DNA from: Spirogloea muscicola
Lineage: Eukaryota; Streptophyta; Zygnematophyceae; Spirogloeales; Spirogloeaceae
NCBI GenBank assembly: GCA_009602725.1
Contig: WELB01000053.1
Span: forward strand, 90,878-154,877
DNA length: 64,000 nt
Direction: 5' to 3'
A program made the position numbers and the translations under genes. Below the pieces are notes generated by a model. That model saw nothing but the letters and a program-made list of their open reading frames with translations, had not been told where the DNA came from and did no database searches. Positions 9,261 to 20,852 of this stretch are shown one piece after another (position 1 is the stretch's first letter; every line of letters begins with the position of its first letter).

Positions 9261-12200
9261 TTTTACGGACTTAGAATCTCAGACCGGACGTGACCTCTCC
9301 CGACACCGCCGGCCACCTGCCATACTCCATCCATTTGCAGCATGCAGCTGCGCACACGAGCAATGACTTGCTTTCTGACATTGAAGCAAGTTATCACTCG
9401 TGATGTACAGGTGCAGTCACAGAGATTCTCTCGACCCCAGCACAACCGCCACTCAGGGCTGCAAGGCTGCCTTCATTCACTGCAATAGGTCCGTGCCCAA
9501 TTTGCCGACATGCCAGCTTGACACAGACGTGATGTGTGGCTGTCTCGTATATTGGCGCAGACCTGAATAGCATCAAAGTCGAATATCAGGTCAATGACGC
9601 CCTCGTGTGCACAGAGACGTATCCTTCTGTGTCACAGTTGCCCACTTTGCCTGCATCGTTACCTGCTCCAGCCAAACCAAATATCGATCGACATAACTTC
9701 TCTGTCGGGATGACGTTAGCAGCTCTACCCTCTGGAAGTATTATAGGGATTGCGTATCGCGCCTGTTCATTGACTAGATGGCAAGCTCTGCCATGCCCTG
9801 CCATAGGAGCGATCATATGTGTTACCAGTAGTGTTACCGGTAGCTTGACGTGGTGGGACAGGTTCGACAACACAAAGGCACCAGCCCCGAGGAGGCGGCA
9901 GAGTGGAGAGGAGGATTGAAATTGGTAAGGTAGAGATCTATACTAGTACTGCGAGAAAGAATGGCATGTATTACTTCGGAGGTTTGGGACAAGGAATAAG
10001 ATTGTGTGACTATGATGTACCGGAGTCATAGTTTCGGTGCTGCTGGTACGACGCATTCACAACGAATGCCTACAAGACCACTGACTTTCCATTTTAAAAT
10101 TTGCAGTGCTTATACTTACTTCAGAAGGGCAGTACCTTGAGTCACGTGGGTTAGCTACAAGCTTACGTGCGTGCGCTGTCTTGGATCAGATGCAGCTGCC
10201 TGAGGGGCCTTGTGTGAGAAGCTTACACGCAGCTCCTGACGATGTGCAGGACCCGTCTGGCGAGTACTGGTGGGTTCAATACCAGGGCCAGTGTTTAGGT
10301 GCTGGCCTTCTTTGATCTTCAAAGGCCTGAACAGCTGTGCTGCGTTTGCACAATGGTTAATCGGAAATTCGCACATGAGGTGGTATGTATGAACGACTAC
10401 GATCACGCTGCTTGCCACTATTATCTGCATTACTTGATTCTCACAAATAATCTCTCGTCAACAATCACCAGGTGGCATGCCTTGTCAACAACAGTAATTG
10501 CTACAGCAATCCGAGAAGCTTCGACTCTGGCGGCTTGGTGTCCTACTCCTACTTTTGGTAACGTTGGGTGGACACGTTGTGTGCCCTCATAACGCAAAGT
10601 TGATGTCGTGGTAGTTCGTCAGACATAGATATGTATTATGTGGACAAGTTTCGCAGCCAAACATTCTGCATCTCTTCGGGTATCCACGACTTGTTCCTTC
10701 GTAGCAAACACACCGAACCGAAAGCCAGTTGCGATTTCCACTTGTCAAACTCTCAGATGGTTGCTTGTACATTTGCCAGTAGGGAACGAGATCGAGTGTG
10801 CATTGTGCTAGAAGACGAATTGCAAGATTCGACCACCAGACAGACACTGGTGCTTCTGGTGCAAGCATCTCTACTTGTTTCCTCAAGGTGTTACAGTGGC
10901 CAGTCTGGCCACCGGAAGAAAATGTACCAGCTCTGAGTGTAGGAGGTGTGACAGAAGTGACGAGCTGCACCACTTTCCGGCTGTAATAGGTGATGCACCG
11001 ATGCTGCATTTTGTGCTGCAATACAGCAGGCGGTCACTGTGACCTGAGGGCGTCCAGCTACCACACGGCAGATCCCTCTTAGCTGGCTTCTACGCTCTTT
11101 CGATGTCAGCAGCCGCACTCTTTCTTTCAGCTCATCATGGGCTAGCTAGCTTTTGGGACGATTGGACTGTCCGGGGGGGGCTGCATTTCAGCTCTTCTTC
11201 GAGCAAGTCATTGGCGCTTACTTCGGGCAAAGAGTACTTTGCAAGTGTTATATGCTGATCGGCACTGTTATTGGTAAATTATGTTGCAGTGACCTTTTTT
11301 GGGGGAGCATGACTGTGGAGCAACCTCCTGGTTGCTGAAGTCGGAGCAGAGTCCTCGGAAGCCTTGTCAGAGTGTCCAAGTGGTGCCATCAAGCACGGCC
11401 TGGAGAGCGAACGACGGGCTGCTTCACTGAGGGTTTTGGTAACCTCGTCGTTCGTCATAAGAAAACCGTGCCCCTGTGCTTCTTCTCTCATTCTTGCCGG
11501 CATCTGCACTAGCTAGGTGCAGACTCACTTCGAGAGACTCACTCTCTCACCAGAGTCCACAGTAGCTGACAGTAATCTGTTAAGGCTAGGACTATAGAGG
11601 GGTCGACGCAGTGGCAGCTGGTGGATGCCGTCGTGAGAGGAGCTTGAAGATTGGCAGTAATAGCATAAAAGGTTCACTAGGCAGCTCTTTAACTTGCTAG
11701 TTGCTGATAGGCACTGCTATAGCGTTCGACAGTGTGTGAGAGCCGCAAATGACTGCCAACCCACCAGCCGCCTTCAGAGAAAAGTGCAGTAGGTGAGTAA
11801 ACAATGCCCCGACCAGCTGCAGGGTGCACGGTCTCCACCCTGCTCAAGTGCAACCCGTCAAAGTTGGTGAGGCACGACTCTGCTTACTGATCATGTCTAT
11901 CACATTGCATACATAAGTATGCATTTATTATGGGTGAAAGCGATGGGAGCAGGTGCTGCATGGATGTTGCTGACGAAGTCGATACATTGAATGTTCTCGA
12001 GAAGCTCTCGACCACTCACAACTTCACACAGACCATGGCCATCCACAAAATTGGTTGACACTGCTGACCCGAACGAGAGCTTAAGCTACATTGCGCCGCA
12101 GGCGGATGGCAGCTCTTTTACAGAGTCATTGACCATTTGCCGAGATGCCGTGACCTTACGTGTTGACACAACAGTGCGAGTATCGGCGTCCATGGGCTGA

Positions 12201-12430
12201 CCTTTCATGAGTACTGCATTTCCTAGCACTAAATGGTTTCTGGCCGCGTGTGCATATCTACTTCATATCTACCTGCTGCTCACCCTGGAGTCCGGACGCG
12301 GACATCGGGTGATGTATTCGTGGTCCTCCGACCAAGGTAGTCGTGACCATGTTAGCTACGCTCTCGTGAGCAAGAAATGCTTGCTACAATGCTAACGGAT
12401 ACATATGCTGATAATGCTTGTGACTAAAAG
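9261..12430. other. Gene-poor 3-kb stretch with unassigned ORFs
   Basis: ORFs such as 9536-9919 (+, 127 aa) and 10106-10315 (+, 69 aa, ending EYWWVQYQGQC...) have no motif I recognise and no convincing splice partners. A variant of the element end motif, GATGTCAGCAGCCGC, occurs at 11102-11116. The rest appears non-coding. Confidence 0.35.
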
Positions 12431-12439
12431 CGCTGTGCT

Positions 12440-12850
12440 TTAGCGCTTCATGGCCCTTTCGACCTTTGTTCCTTTCTCTTCAGACCTTATCCATTCCTTT
12501 GGGCTGGCCTCTCCCAGCCACCAGTTAATCTGGCCGCGCTTGCTGATTTATCTTCTGAGCTGGTCGACCACAGCCATCGCCCTCTACTGGAAGAGCCCTT
12601 ACCTCTTGGAGCGTGCTCAGGCTCATGCTTTGTACCAGGAAGCCGGGCAAGCTCCAGTTGGTGGCAGAAGGGCTTGGGTTTTGCGATCCGGTATCCAGGC
12701 AACTTTTATCCACCTCTAAGTGCTGACCCGTGATTATGAGCGACTCTTTGCAGTCAATTCGCAGTGGGTAATGTGCGTCAGCAATGTGCTTGCTTTGTAC
12801 TTGGCCACTCCGGCCTTCCATTATCTCAGTGCACGCAAGTCCTGAGCCAA
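12440..12850 (+). mobile_element. Chained LINE-like tails and C-terminal fragment
   Basis: A tail with GGGCTGGCCTCTCCCAGCC (12501) and CCACCAGTTAATCTGG is followed by a second tail with GAGCTGGTCGACCACAGCC and CTCTACTGGAAGAGC. That is joined to a short C-terminal coding fragment (ALYQEAGQAPVGGRRA) and then to a subfamily-D tail (CTTTGTACTTGGCCACTCC, near 12795). It shows end-to-end stacking of 5'-truncated copies. Confidence 0.65.
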
Positions 12851-13084
12851 GCCGGACCAGCCTTTGGCCACCCTCGAGGCGCCCCATTGGGCTCGTGATA
12901 AGGATCCGAACTGAAAATCTTCCTGCTCTGGCTGCTTCTGATGTTGCTCTTGTCTGTTGTGGTCAACCGTCTTAGCTCCTCCTCTACTCTAGTCAGGGTC
13001 CTTCACCGAACGTTTTCCTTTTCTTTTGGAAGAGCTCAATCCAAAGGAGAAGAAATTGCTCGCCCATAGGACCAGCAGACCTCC

Positions 13085-13400
13085 TTCATCTCGGCAGTTC
13101 AAACACAGATCCCCTCATGACGGCACACGGAGTCTGACCTCACACAGAGATCAGTCAAACTGTCACACAGACAGCTTTGGCTTCGCTCTCACAAAGATTC
13201 CGACCTCACACAGACATCAGCCATACTGTCACACAGACAGCACAGGCTCCGTCTGGCGGCACACAGAGCCGCACCCTTGGTGGGTGGCAGCCATAGCTAG
13301 GGCACACAGAGCAGCGCGATCGGTCACACAGAGCACAGGCTCCGCCTGGCCGCACACCCGCACCTTGGTTGGTGGCGGCCCCTAGCTAGGGCGCTCAGAG
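13085..13400. repeat. Minisatellite with CACACAGA core
   Basis: CACACAGA recurs about ten times, in blocks such as CTGTCACACAGACAGC, GGCACACAGAGCCGC and GGTCACACAGAGCACAGG. A longer unit including GCACC...TTGGTGGGTGG and CTAGCTAGGGC is present twice. The CTCCGCCTGGCCGCACAC segment is shared with the array at 56.2 kb. Confidence 0.7.
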
Positions 13401-13529
13401 CTGCGCGATTGCCCCAGGATTCGAAATTGCTCCGCCCATAGAAGCGGGGCTAGCAAAGCCAGCCCAGAAAAGAATTGACAATATCCAAAGGCCACAAAAT
13501 TGGTGCCGAAAAGAAAATTCCGATAAACC

Positions 13530-13860
13530 GGAGCCTTCTCATTCCCTTTTCCATTCTTTTTGGGCTGGTCTTTATTTATTTCTCTCCTTTTTTCACAGCC
13601 CCGCCCCCTCTGGAAGAGCTCACGTCTTCTCTAGGGTTCAGGGTGGCGACTCATTTTTGGCGGCCAGCAGGAAAGAAAGCTAGCTATTCCAACTTAAGAC
13701 TGTAAACTTGAGCACCCATTCTAAGAAGCCACTTGTGCAGCTATGTGATATGCGCGTTCCGGTTCCTTAGGGCCTTGTTCACTCCTTCGGGGCTGGCCTT
13801 TCACAACCATTGCTCTCCTTTGGAAGAGCTTCCACTTTTCTCAAGAGCCCGAAACCGACT
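13530..13860 (+). repeat. LINE-like tail copies, one with an expanded hairpin loop
   Basis: Near 13561 GGGCTGG is separated from CAGCCCC by an inserted T-rich loop of about 30 bases, and CCTCTGGAAGAGCTC follows. A second copy at 13790 reads GGGCTGGCCTTTCACAACC and TTTGGAAGAGCTTCC. Stem arms are kept in the first while the loop has expanded. Confidence 0.6.
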
Positions 13861-14306
13861 AAGCACCCTTAGGTCAGCTCCAGATCATAAGCATCCGCGT
13901 CTGCTAGCTGCAATACCAAATTTGCAAGAGCACAATCGCATCAACACAAGTGAAAGCACAAGTGCTACGCATACTTCATACCTCAAACATTTGTACACAG
14001 AGCAGCCCGGAAGCGGCGCACAGCGCTCTGCCTACACAGGCATACAAGGGAACAGGGGGTAGAAGCGGCGGAGGTGGAAAAGGAGAGGGGGTAACAAGGC
14101 AAACAATTGCACACATATAGCCACTCCCAAGAAATTCAGAAAGGCTCGTCTTCAAAGTGGTCGAACTATGAATTGACGGGCCGCTGGCAGGCAAACCAGA
14201 GGCAGCTGAATGGGAATTGTGGGAATCTGCGCAGCGGCATGAGGGAGTTGGAGGAAGAGCGAGGGCCACAAAGTCCTCAACGTCCTCCTTGCGTCTCCTT
14301 TTCCAC

Positions 14307-16174
14307 CTAGCCAGGGGCCTCCTGGAGGCCAGCCGGGAGCTCCTGTGGCAGGCTGCCGGCATACACGTTTCCCTTTCCGATGCCATGCTCCAGGCTTACT
14401 GGTGGCGGCAGGCTGCCCTCAACCGGCAGCTCTGTCTGCAGGCCCGCTTGCAGCCGCTCCAGGCCCTGCTGCAGCAGCGCCTTGCGCTGCCGCTTATACT
14501 CGCTCATCTCGCCAAGGCCACCCAGGTCACTGCGGCCATCGCCGGTGGCACTGGCGCCACCACCGCTTCCACCGCTGCCTGCTTTTACGCCGCCAAGCGC
14601 CTCGCGCAGCTTTGAAATGCTGCCCTCGAACTCGTTCTTCAAGATATCCTCCCAGAAGTGAATTGCAGCATCAATGTCGCCGCCGAGCTCTCCCATCTTC
14701 TGCTCAATCGCATGAATGATCCTCATCTGCGCACCCATATCACCTAGTCAGCAGGGTCGCAGCAATATCGAAGGCGTCAAGGCCACCCCAAAGCGACATT
14801 GGGATATAGATCTATGCACCTTTCAAACCATGCGGAGCTGCAACCTGCATGCCACCAACATTTGCTGAAAGATGTGTAGCGCCAAACCTGCGAGTGCTAC
14901 CCAAATGCTGCAGCGACCTAGCGACAGCTATGCACAAGTGACCACACATGGCAGCTGCATCATGGCAGGACTGGCAGCAAAAGCCCAACATGCTGCGGTT
15001 CAAAGTGCCTTGGGACGGAGAAGCGTCATGTTGGACGGCAGCCTTGACGAGGGAAAGCGAGGGGGCAAGCCGAGGTTGACCTGCTTGCTCCAGTACTTGT
15101 AGTCATTCTTGTGGCGCCACCACACGAGCTTCCGGTCCGACTTGCGTGCTTGCTCCAACTTCTCAATCGATGGATTGCCACCGAGGCCCTCCTTCCACTC
15201 CTTCCAAACGTCCACGACCTTGCAGTCGGCACTGCGATTGACCTCGTATCCGCCCCCGGGGTTGGCAAAATCGCTGTAGCCACCACCATTGCTGCCACCT
15301 CCGCTCCGAGGGCTTGGCACCGGGGGCGATGAGCCGCTCTTGGCACGCTTGGCCAGCCGAACGGGCTTCATGCTGAGCTGCCCCAATTGACCTGCACCAT
15401 CAAGCGCCGCACAACAGCAGCAGTCAGGCCGACGCAAGCAGAGGCATGGGAGCTGCCAGATCCTTCGATCAGGGCCCATCAGGGCTTGTGGTAGTGAATG
15501 CACGAGCAACTTAAGAGCGATGACATCAACGAATAGCGTAAATGCTTGCAATGTGCGCAGCCTGCAGTACTGCACACTGTCAGACCCACAGACAAGGCAG
15601 GCTGCAGGCATGCAACAGCAAAAGCGATGGCACTACTTCCACTGGCGGCAGCGGGATGAGCAGAATAGGAGCCATTGCCCTGCTGCAGCCGTACACAAGC
15701 TGAAACGAAGCAGCTGGAAGGCAAGAGGCGCCGGAGCAGACCTTGGGGCTGCGGCTGGTGGAGCAAGGGGAAGGACGCGAAGCCGGGCGGCGGCGGCGGC
15801 GGCGGCGGGCCGCCGCCGGCGAGGGGGCCCAGCGGCGTGAGCGCGGGGTAGATGGCCTTGAGGAAGATGGTCTCCTGCTGCCGCAGCTGCTCCTTGTCGC
15901 CCCACAGCGCCTTGCGCACGGCGCGCAGGTCCTCCACCTTGGCGCCGTCGCCCAGCTCCGCGGCGGCGTCGCAGTCCCGGCCCACGCGCTCGAGCTGCTC
16001 CTCCACGGCGGCCAGGTCGCGGCGCACGCGCAGCAGCTCGGCCTTGGAGTCATCCGCTGCCGCCGCCGGGCCGCCCATCAGCGCGGGGTCCCGCAGCAGG
16101 TCCAGGTACGCCAGCTTGTCGGACGCCAGCCACGCCAGCGCTGCCGCCGCCGCCGCCGGGGTGGCCGGAGCCAC
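14307..16174 (-). CDS. GCR1_C-domain (glycolysis-activator-like) nuclear protein
   Basis: Three exons on the minus strand, 16174-15742, 15391-15081 and 14726-14307, joined by GT-AG introns in matching phase, give about 388 residues with a TAG stop at 14309-14307. Exon 1 has an alanine-rich start, a helical stretch (about residues 50-100) and a run of prolines. Exon 2 carries a VVDVWKEWKEGLGGNPSIE block followed by WWRHKNDYKYW, the layout of the GCR1_C DNA-binding domain named after yeast Gcr1 (about residues 190-245). Exon 3 has a helical segment (MRIIHAIEQKMGELG) and a Gly/Ser linker. In yeast the domain binds DNA; in algae its target is unknown, so a DNA-binding role is inferred. The start is the first ATG of an open exon and could lie further upstream. 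Confidence 0.75.
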
Positions 16175-16739
16175 CGTGGCCGCTGTGCCCGCTCGCCCGC
16201 CGGCGCTCTAGGCCCTCCAGGAGAGTGGTGGCCAGCAATGAAGGCCGCCGCGGCCGCCGCCGCCGGCAGCGGCGCCCGTGGCACAGCGGCTGCTGCCGCT
16301 GCGAGCTCCCAAGCGCGCCGAAGAGCGGAGGCTGCCGCGCCGCCCCCGCGGCCGCCGCATCGCTTGCCTCACCGGCGGCTGCTCAACGCCGTCGCCGAGT
16401 TCGACTGCCCGCCGGGATTGTGGAACGTCACAGGCTGACGAGAACTCTGCCTCGGCGATGGAGATGGCGGAGACGGCAGCGGCGGCGGCGGCGGCAGCGG
16501 CCGAGGAATGCGGCGGCAATGCCGGCGGCTTTGCCGGCGGGGCGGTGCCTGGCCCTGGAACCGGGGACTGGAACTGGCGGGCGAGGGAAAACAGCGAACG
16601 AGGACGCTTTGGCTTACGATGATTGAAAGTGTCCATCATCGAATGCTGCTAGAATATTTGAGCGCATATATGTTAGCAATGAAGTGTAACACCATTGAGG
16701 GGCGGTTCCCATGGCATGACACGGTCGACATTACTCAAC

Positions 16740-17060
16740 AGAAGTGTTGTGGCGACAGCCCTTCGCGATGCACTTCGGGCTGGCTGGCTGTTCGCAGCCC
16801 TTGCCCCCCTCGCCTCCACAGTGGAGCAGACCTGCCACGTGGCAGCCCGCCCGTGGTGCCGGCTCCCAGCCCGTCTGAAAATCCTGGCCCGCAGCAGATT
16901 TCGCCCCTGCCCAACATCCACAAAATACTGGGCGCCCTCGTTTGTGTCAGAACTGCGTTAAAGTGCACATCGACTCAAGTGGCCACTAGAAGAAGTGGCT
17001 CTCCCAATGGGGGCAAGGGCTGTGAGAAGCCAGCCCGAAAAGAATTGACAAGGTTCGAAG
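16740..17060. repeat. Tail copies in both orientations
   Basis: GGGCTGGCTGGCTGTTCGCAG followed by CCCTTGCCCCC (16767) is a plus-strand hairpin tail. AAGGGCTGTGAGAAGCCAGCCCG near 17015 is the reverse orientation, followed by the complement of the CCTTGTCAATTCTTTT lead. Confidence 0.6.
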
Positions 17061-17133
17061 GGGCCAAACTACGAGCTAAGCAGCGACTGCGGGGCCTGAA
17101 GAGGCTATGGCAGAACGGGGGAGGATGGACCAC

Positions 17134-17874
17134 TTAGTAGTTACGAGTGAGGAGCCTCACATCCGACAGACTAGCTGCCGGTAAACTATCCCCCTGACGA
17201 AAGCCGGAGGCCGCAGCGAGAGCACGGCCAGCACGCAGATGCAAGGCATCCAGTGCCACTAGGCACTGTGAAAGAAGAAAGGGCTCGCCCATGGAGGATA
17301 GGGGCTGGAAAAGCCAGCTCAAAAAAGAATGAACGAAGTACGAGAAGGGGCCAGGGGAAGCGCTAAGGAAAACAAGCACAACAAGAAACAAAGCACCTAC
17401 GAAGCACTCACTAACCCTGCTAGGCAGCCTCAGCTCAGAGAAGCTGGGCTCCTGGAAGCGGGTCCCCTGGCCAGAGCCAGAGGCAGCAGCGAGGGCTCTG
17501 CTGGCACGCAGGTGCAGCGTGAGGGCCATCGACCTCTGCAGCGAGACGGCCAAGAGCATACGGTACACCTGCGATAGCGACCCGGCTGCAGGAAAGTCCA
17601 CCGGCTCCCCATGGAAGCGGCGGACGATGGCGTGGCGGGCGAGCTGGTTGAGCAGCTCGAGCCACCGAGCGCCCAACGCCCCATGCGTGTCGATAGCCAG
17701 CGGGAAGAACTCGTCTTCCCGCGGATGATCAGCATACTTGAGCTCTTGGCCCGAGCGGCGCAGGCGACCGCATACCTGGCCTTGGTGGCACACTGGGCTG
17801 GGTGTGAAAGGCCCAGCCCAAACGGATGCTGTCGTGCCTGCCCGTATAGCGCCCACTACGCGTCGAAGTGCCAC
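17134..17874 (-). mobile_element. Two head-to-tail C-terminal fragments of the LINE-like element
   Basis: One minus-strand frame runs 246 residues. It starts in KYADHPREDEFFPLAIDTHG (a form of the KYKDH...FYPLAVDIHG core), continues through SLQRSMALTLHLRASRALAAASG, reads through that copy's own tail (translated hairpin GWLFQPL) and then enters another truncated C-terminus, ALHLRAGRALAAASGFRQGD, ending LLTRNY. The join falls right after the tail terminus, so a second copy was inserted or template-switched there. The long open frame is chance read-through, not a host gene. Confidence 0.8.
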
Positions 17875-17989
17875 ACCTGAAGTTCCGCCGACAGGCCAGG
17901 ACTCTGCTTGGCTAGCAGCAGCCTGCCCTGCATGGCCTCACTACCAAGTAAGCAGACATGCAAAAGGATGTGGCAAGAAGCACCACCAC

Positions 17990-18787
17990 AACCCCCCCCC
18001 CCCGGCCGCTGCCTGGGACTGAGGCAGCTGCATCCTCTGGAGTTAAGCATCCTAACTGCGACAGCCCTATGCGCAGTGCGGACAGTACTGCCGTGCTGGC
18101 ACCTCTGACAAAATCGTCGTCCTCCCACGTCGTCGCCTGCAGCCACGTCATCGTCCGCAGCCACCTCGTCATCGTCCTCCACGCCGAAGGTGGCCGTCGT
18201 GCCACCCGCCTCGCTCACTCCCAGCCGTCTGCTGGAAGGAGGCAAGCGCGAAGGTCTCCCCCTGGCACGGGCCTCGAAGCAGTGGCTGTCGTCAACCTGC
18301 CACCATTCGCTCCCACCGATTGCTCTGCGGACCCCCCCCCAGCCTCCTGCTGCGGGGGCCCATGGCCAACAACCGCAGCTCCCGGTTGCATGGCCGCTAG
18401 CGGCGTGATGGCCGCCTTCTCCTGCAACATGGCCAGCGGATCGCCGCCCACCCATGCCGCTTCGCCGTGGCAGGCAAAGACTGCCCTTGCCTCTGCCGAA
18501 TCCACCAGCTGCACGGGAACTCCACCTTCCGCCCCTCCCCGCATGCATACCCTGGGCGGTAGCTCCTCACCTCCTCCAAAAAGTCCACACTCATCCCGCA
18601 AAGGTATAAGATAGAGGATCTCTCCGCAAGTACAAGGGTCAAGGCGGATCGCAAGCTGTCTCCTCGCCTCCCTCTCTCGCGCGTGCGCCTCCTGCGCCGC
18701 TGCGTGGTCACCCACGCCCGGGGATCTCTCACAGCTTCGGCCCCCTGGCCACCTGGCCTGGAGCGTGTACCCTGCGCGGCGCGCCAA
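17990..18787 (-). CDS. Unassigned possible gene
   Basis: A 190-residue frame (18787-18215) includes LDPCTCGEILYLIPLRDECG and AEARAVFACHGEAAWVGG, without any family I recognise. A second open stretch in another phase (about 18205-17990, with acidic EDDDFVRG) could be a following exon, but no clean splice pair was found. GC-rich sequence easily yields open frames here. It may be a fast-evolving lineage gene or noise. LINE-like fragments flank it on the left. Confidence 0.3.
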
Positions 18788-19019
18788 AGCCTAGCAAACC
18801 CTTGCCGGCGGCTGTGGCGGCGGCGGCGCTAGGATATTCTCCAACGAGGGACTTGCAGAGAGATGGCCTCCGTCTGCTCTCCGATCTCTTCAGAGCCCAC
18901 CCCGCGAGTGGGTGTCAAGGCAGTAGTTACAGTACTTCGTGCTCGGCACCCCGGGGCTCTCCAGCCCGCCCATACGGGTTGCGCCCTACCCAGCGAGTCA
19001 CCCCATGGGTTACCCCCGC

Positions 19020-19130
19020 TGAGGTTCCCTATACCTGGCTGGCTTCTCACAGCCCTTGCCCCCATTGGGAGAGCCACTTCTCCTTCTATACCACCTTTGG
19101 GAGAGCCACTTCTTCTCTATACCACCTTCT
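19020..19130 (+). repeat. Tail copy with a duplicated end
   Basis: GGCTGGCTTCTCACAGCCC and TTGCCCCCATTGGGAGAGCC are followed by a second TTTGGGAGAGCCACTTCTTC; the terminal about 30 bases are present twice in tandem, each followed by CTATACCACC. Confidence 0.6.
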
Positions 19131-19229
19131 ACCGTAGATATCCGACCAGGGTTAGCCCTGCTCGCTTCGCCCTCTAGCCGACGCTACGACGACGCTACGC
19201 GCCCGGGCAGGACAATGCACAAGGCTTGA

Positions 19230-19510
19230 GAAGGGCCGGAGAGAAGGCGCGCGGTGCGCATGAAATTGAAAGGGATGCCAATTCTACCCTTACGAATGTC
19301 CCGTTAACTGGGTAGTGAGCTGGCTAAGGGGGACACTAAATATCACCGAGGGAGCACATGCATATCTGACATGCTATAATGAGGCGCCAAACCACCACCA
19401 CGGAAGCCATTAGCCTGGGCTAATGCCGCGCTGGTGAGAGAAGAGAAAAGTTCGTGTGTCTGAAACTAACGAAGGCCAAATGGCCAAGTACAACGGCAAG
19501 CACAAAGGCA
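19230..19510 (-). repeat. Subfamily-C tail and D-type segment
   Basis: GAGCTGGCTAAGGGGGACAC, GAGCACATGCATAT and CCACCACCACGGAAGCC also occur, in the same order, at 30340-30460, where the minus strand encodes a C-terminus ending MYVLTRGYL. ACGAAGGCCAAATGGCCAAG at 19468 is the D-type tail. Two element tails are therefore joined here. Confidence 0.65.
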
Positions 19511-19627
19511 AGTCATTACGAAGGCAAGGAGAGAGAAGGCCCGGTAGGCAAACAGGCCGGCACACACGACGGCGGTAGAACGACAGATCAGCGACAGCTC
19601 AGGGGGTCCCCCGACCAGCCGCAGGCC

Positions 19628-20852
19628 ATGGCCGCCGCCGCGGGCGCCGCGGCCTTGCCGGCGGCGGCGGCGGCGGCNAGCTTCCGCGCTCCGCGGCGCC
19701 CGCCTCCCGCTGCCCGCAGCTGCCGGCCGCCGGCGCCTGGCGCCGGAGCGCGCTCGCGCAGTGCCGCGTGGCTCCATGAAGGTGCGGCCGAAGCGAGAGC
19801 GACGAGGCGCCGGGAAGCTGTCTCAATGCCAGAAGGCGCTGGCGGCTTCGTCCAGCTGCGCGGCAAAAGAGCCCGCTTAGGTGGTTGCTGAGCTTGGCAC
19901 AGGCTTGACATTGGCGGCAGCCTGCTCGTTTGCAGCGCGCTGAGGAGCTGCTGAAGACCGGCAGGGTGCGCGGCCTGTCGTCGCGGCAGAGTGCTGAGCT
20001 GCTGAGCGGCGGCGGCCGTGAGGGCTACCGCATGCTCGACGTGCGGCCTGCCTGGGAGTGGGAGCGGGCCCACATCCCAGGTCCAGCAGGCTGCCACTGA
20101 GCTCCGCTAGCTGCTTGCTCAAGCCCCTGCGGGCCCGCTTGGGAAAGACTCTGCCCAAGCACTGAAAATTATGATCGTTTTCTTGAGGATGCCGGCTATG
20201 CCAGAAGCGCGCCGAGCAGCCTGCTGCGGTGCCAGACGAAGCTGCATTCGTCGAAGAGCGATCAAGTGATCAACCGGCTCGGCACCCGCGCTTGCTTCTG
20301 CAGACGCTCTGCACGTCCCGCTGTTCGTGGAGGACGACAGCACCGGCCCGCTTGCGCTGCTTCGCAAGCAGATACAATTTGGCTTCGGCGGCTGGTGGCT
20401 GGGCCAGCGGCTCACCAAGCGCAATGCCGACTTTCTGAGGCAGGTCCAGGAGGTGGCGCCTGACAGAAACGCTGCGCTCCTGGTCGCCTGTGGCGAGGGC
20501 CTCAGGCGAGCACCCTAAGCACTGTGACGGTCTTGGCTCATGCATTGGCCTTTGGTTACCACCACCACCATACGAACGCGTAAAGGGCAACTTTCAGCTG
20601 CAAGAGGCTGAAAGCTTTTGAGCGATTGCTGGCGTGCTTGGCAGGTCGCTGCTGGCGCTTGACGAGCTGGACCGTGCGGGGTACAGAAACCTTGCATGGT
20701 TTGCAGGTGGCATGCATACTGCGAGAGACGATGACTTTCCGGATGTGGAGGGGCCCACGAAGCTGCGATTTGCCACCGCGGGTGGCGTTCAAGGCCAGGT
20801 CCTCAAGGTGCTGCAGGCATTTGACACAACAGCAACGCCTCCGCAAGCATGA
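19628..20852 (+). CDS. Chloroplast rhodanese-like protein (plant STR10/STR11 type)
   Basis: Exons 2-4 are 19936-20080, 20304-20505 and 20645-20852 (TGA). They read MLDVRPAWEWERAHIPDA, then LHVPLFVEDD, GGWWLGQRLTKRN and LLVACGEGLRS. CGEGLR is the CxxGxR active-site loop of rhodanese folds, with the catalytic cysteine present. The C-terminus YRNLAWFAGGMH fits plastid sulfurtransferase homologues of plants. Exon 1 probably begins at ATG 19628 with an Ala/Arg-rich transit-peptide-like leader, but one ambiguous base in a GCG run (19678) and unclear donor leave its end open. Intron 3 has a GC donor (20506-20507), needed to restore the conserved GLRSL reading. The substrate is unknown; thylakoid or stroma localisation is inferred from homologues. 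Confidence 0.85.

Noticed and set aside
8673-9366. Long overlapping ORFs on both strands
   Set aside because: Produced by GC-rich sequence without stops; no protein-like motifs, and retroelement tails lie within them.
9536-9919. 127-residue ORF as a host gene
   Set aside because: No motifs, no splice partners, and an equally long antisense ORF; not supported enough to annotate.
15580-16639. Ala/Arg/Pro-rich ORFs around the GCR1_C gene
   Set aside because: Shadows of the real minus-strand exon and GC-rich leader; low complexity in every frame.
17134-17874. A 246-residue host gene on the minus strand
   Set aside because: The frame is two retroelement C-termini and a translated tail hairpin read through by chance.
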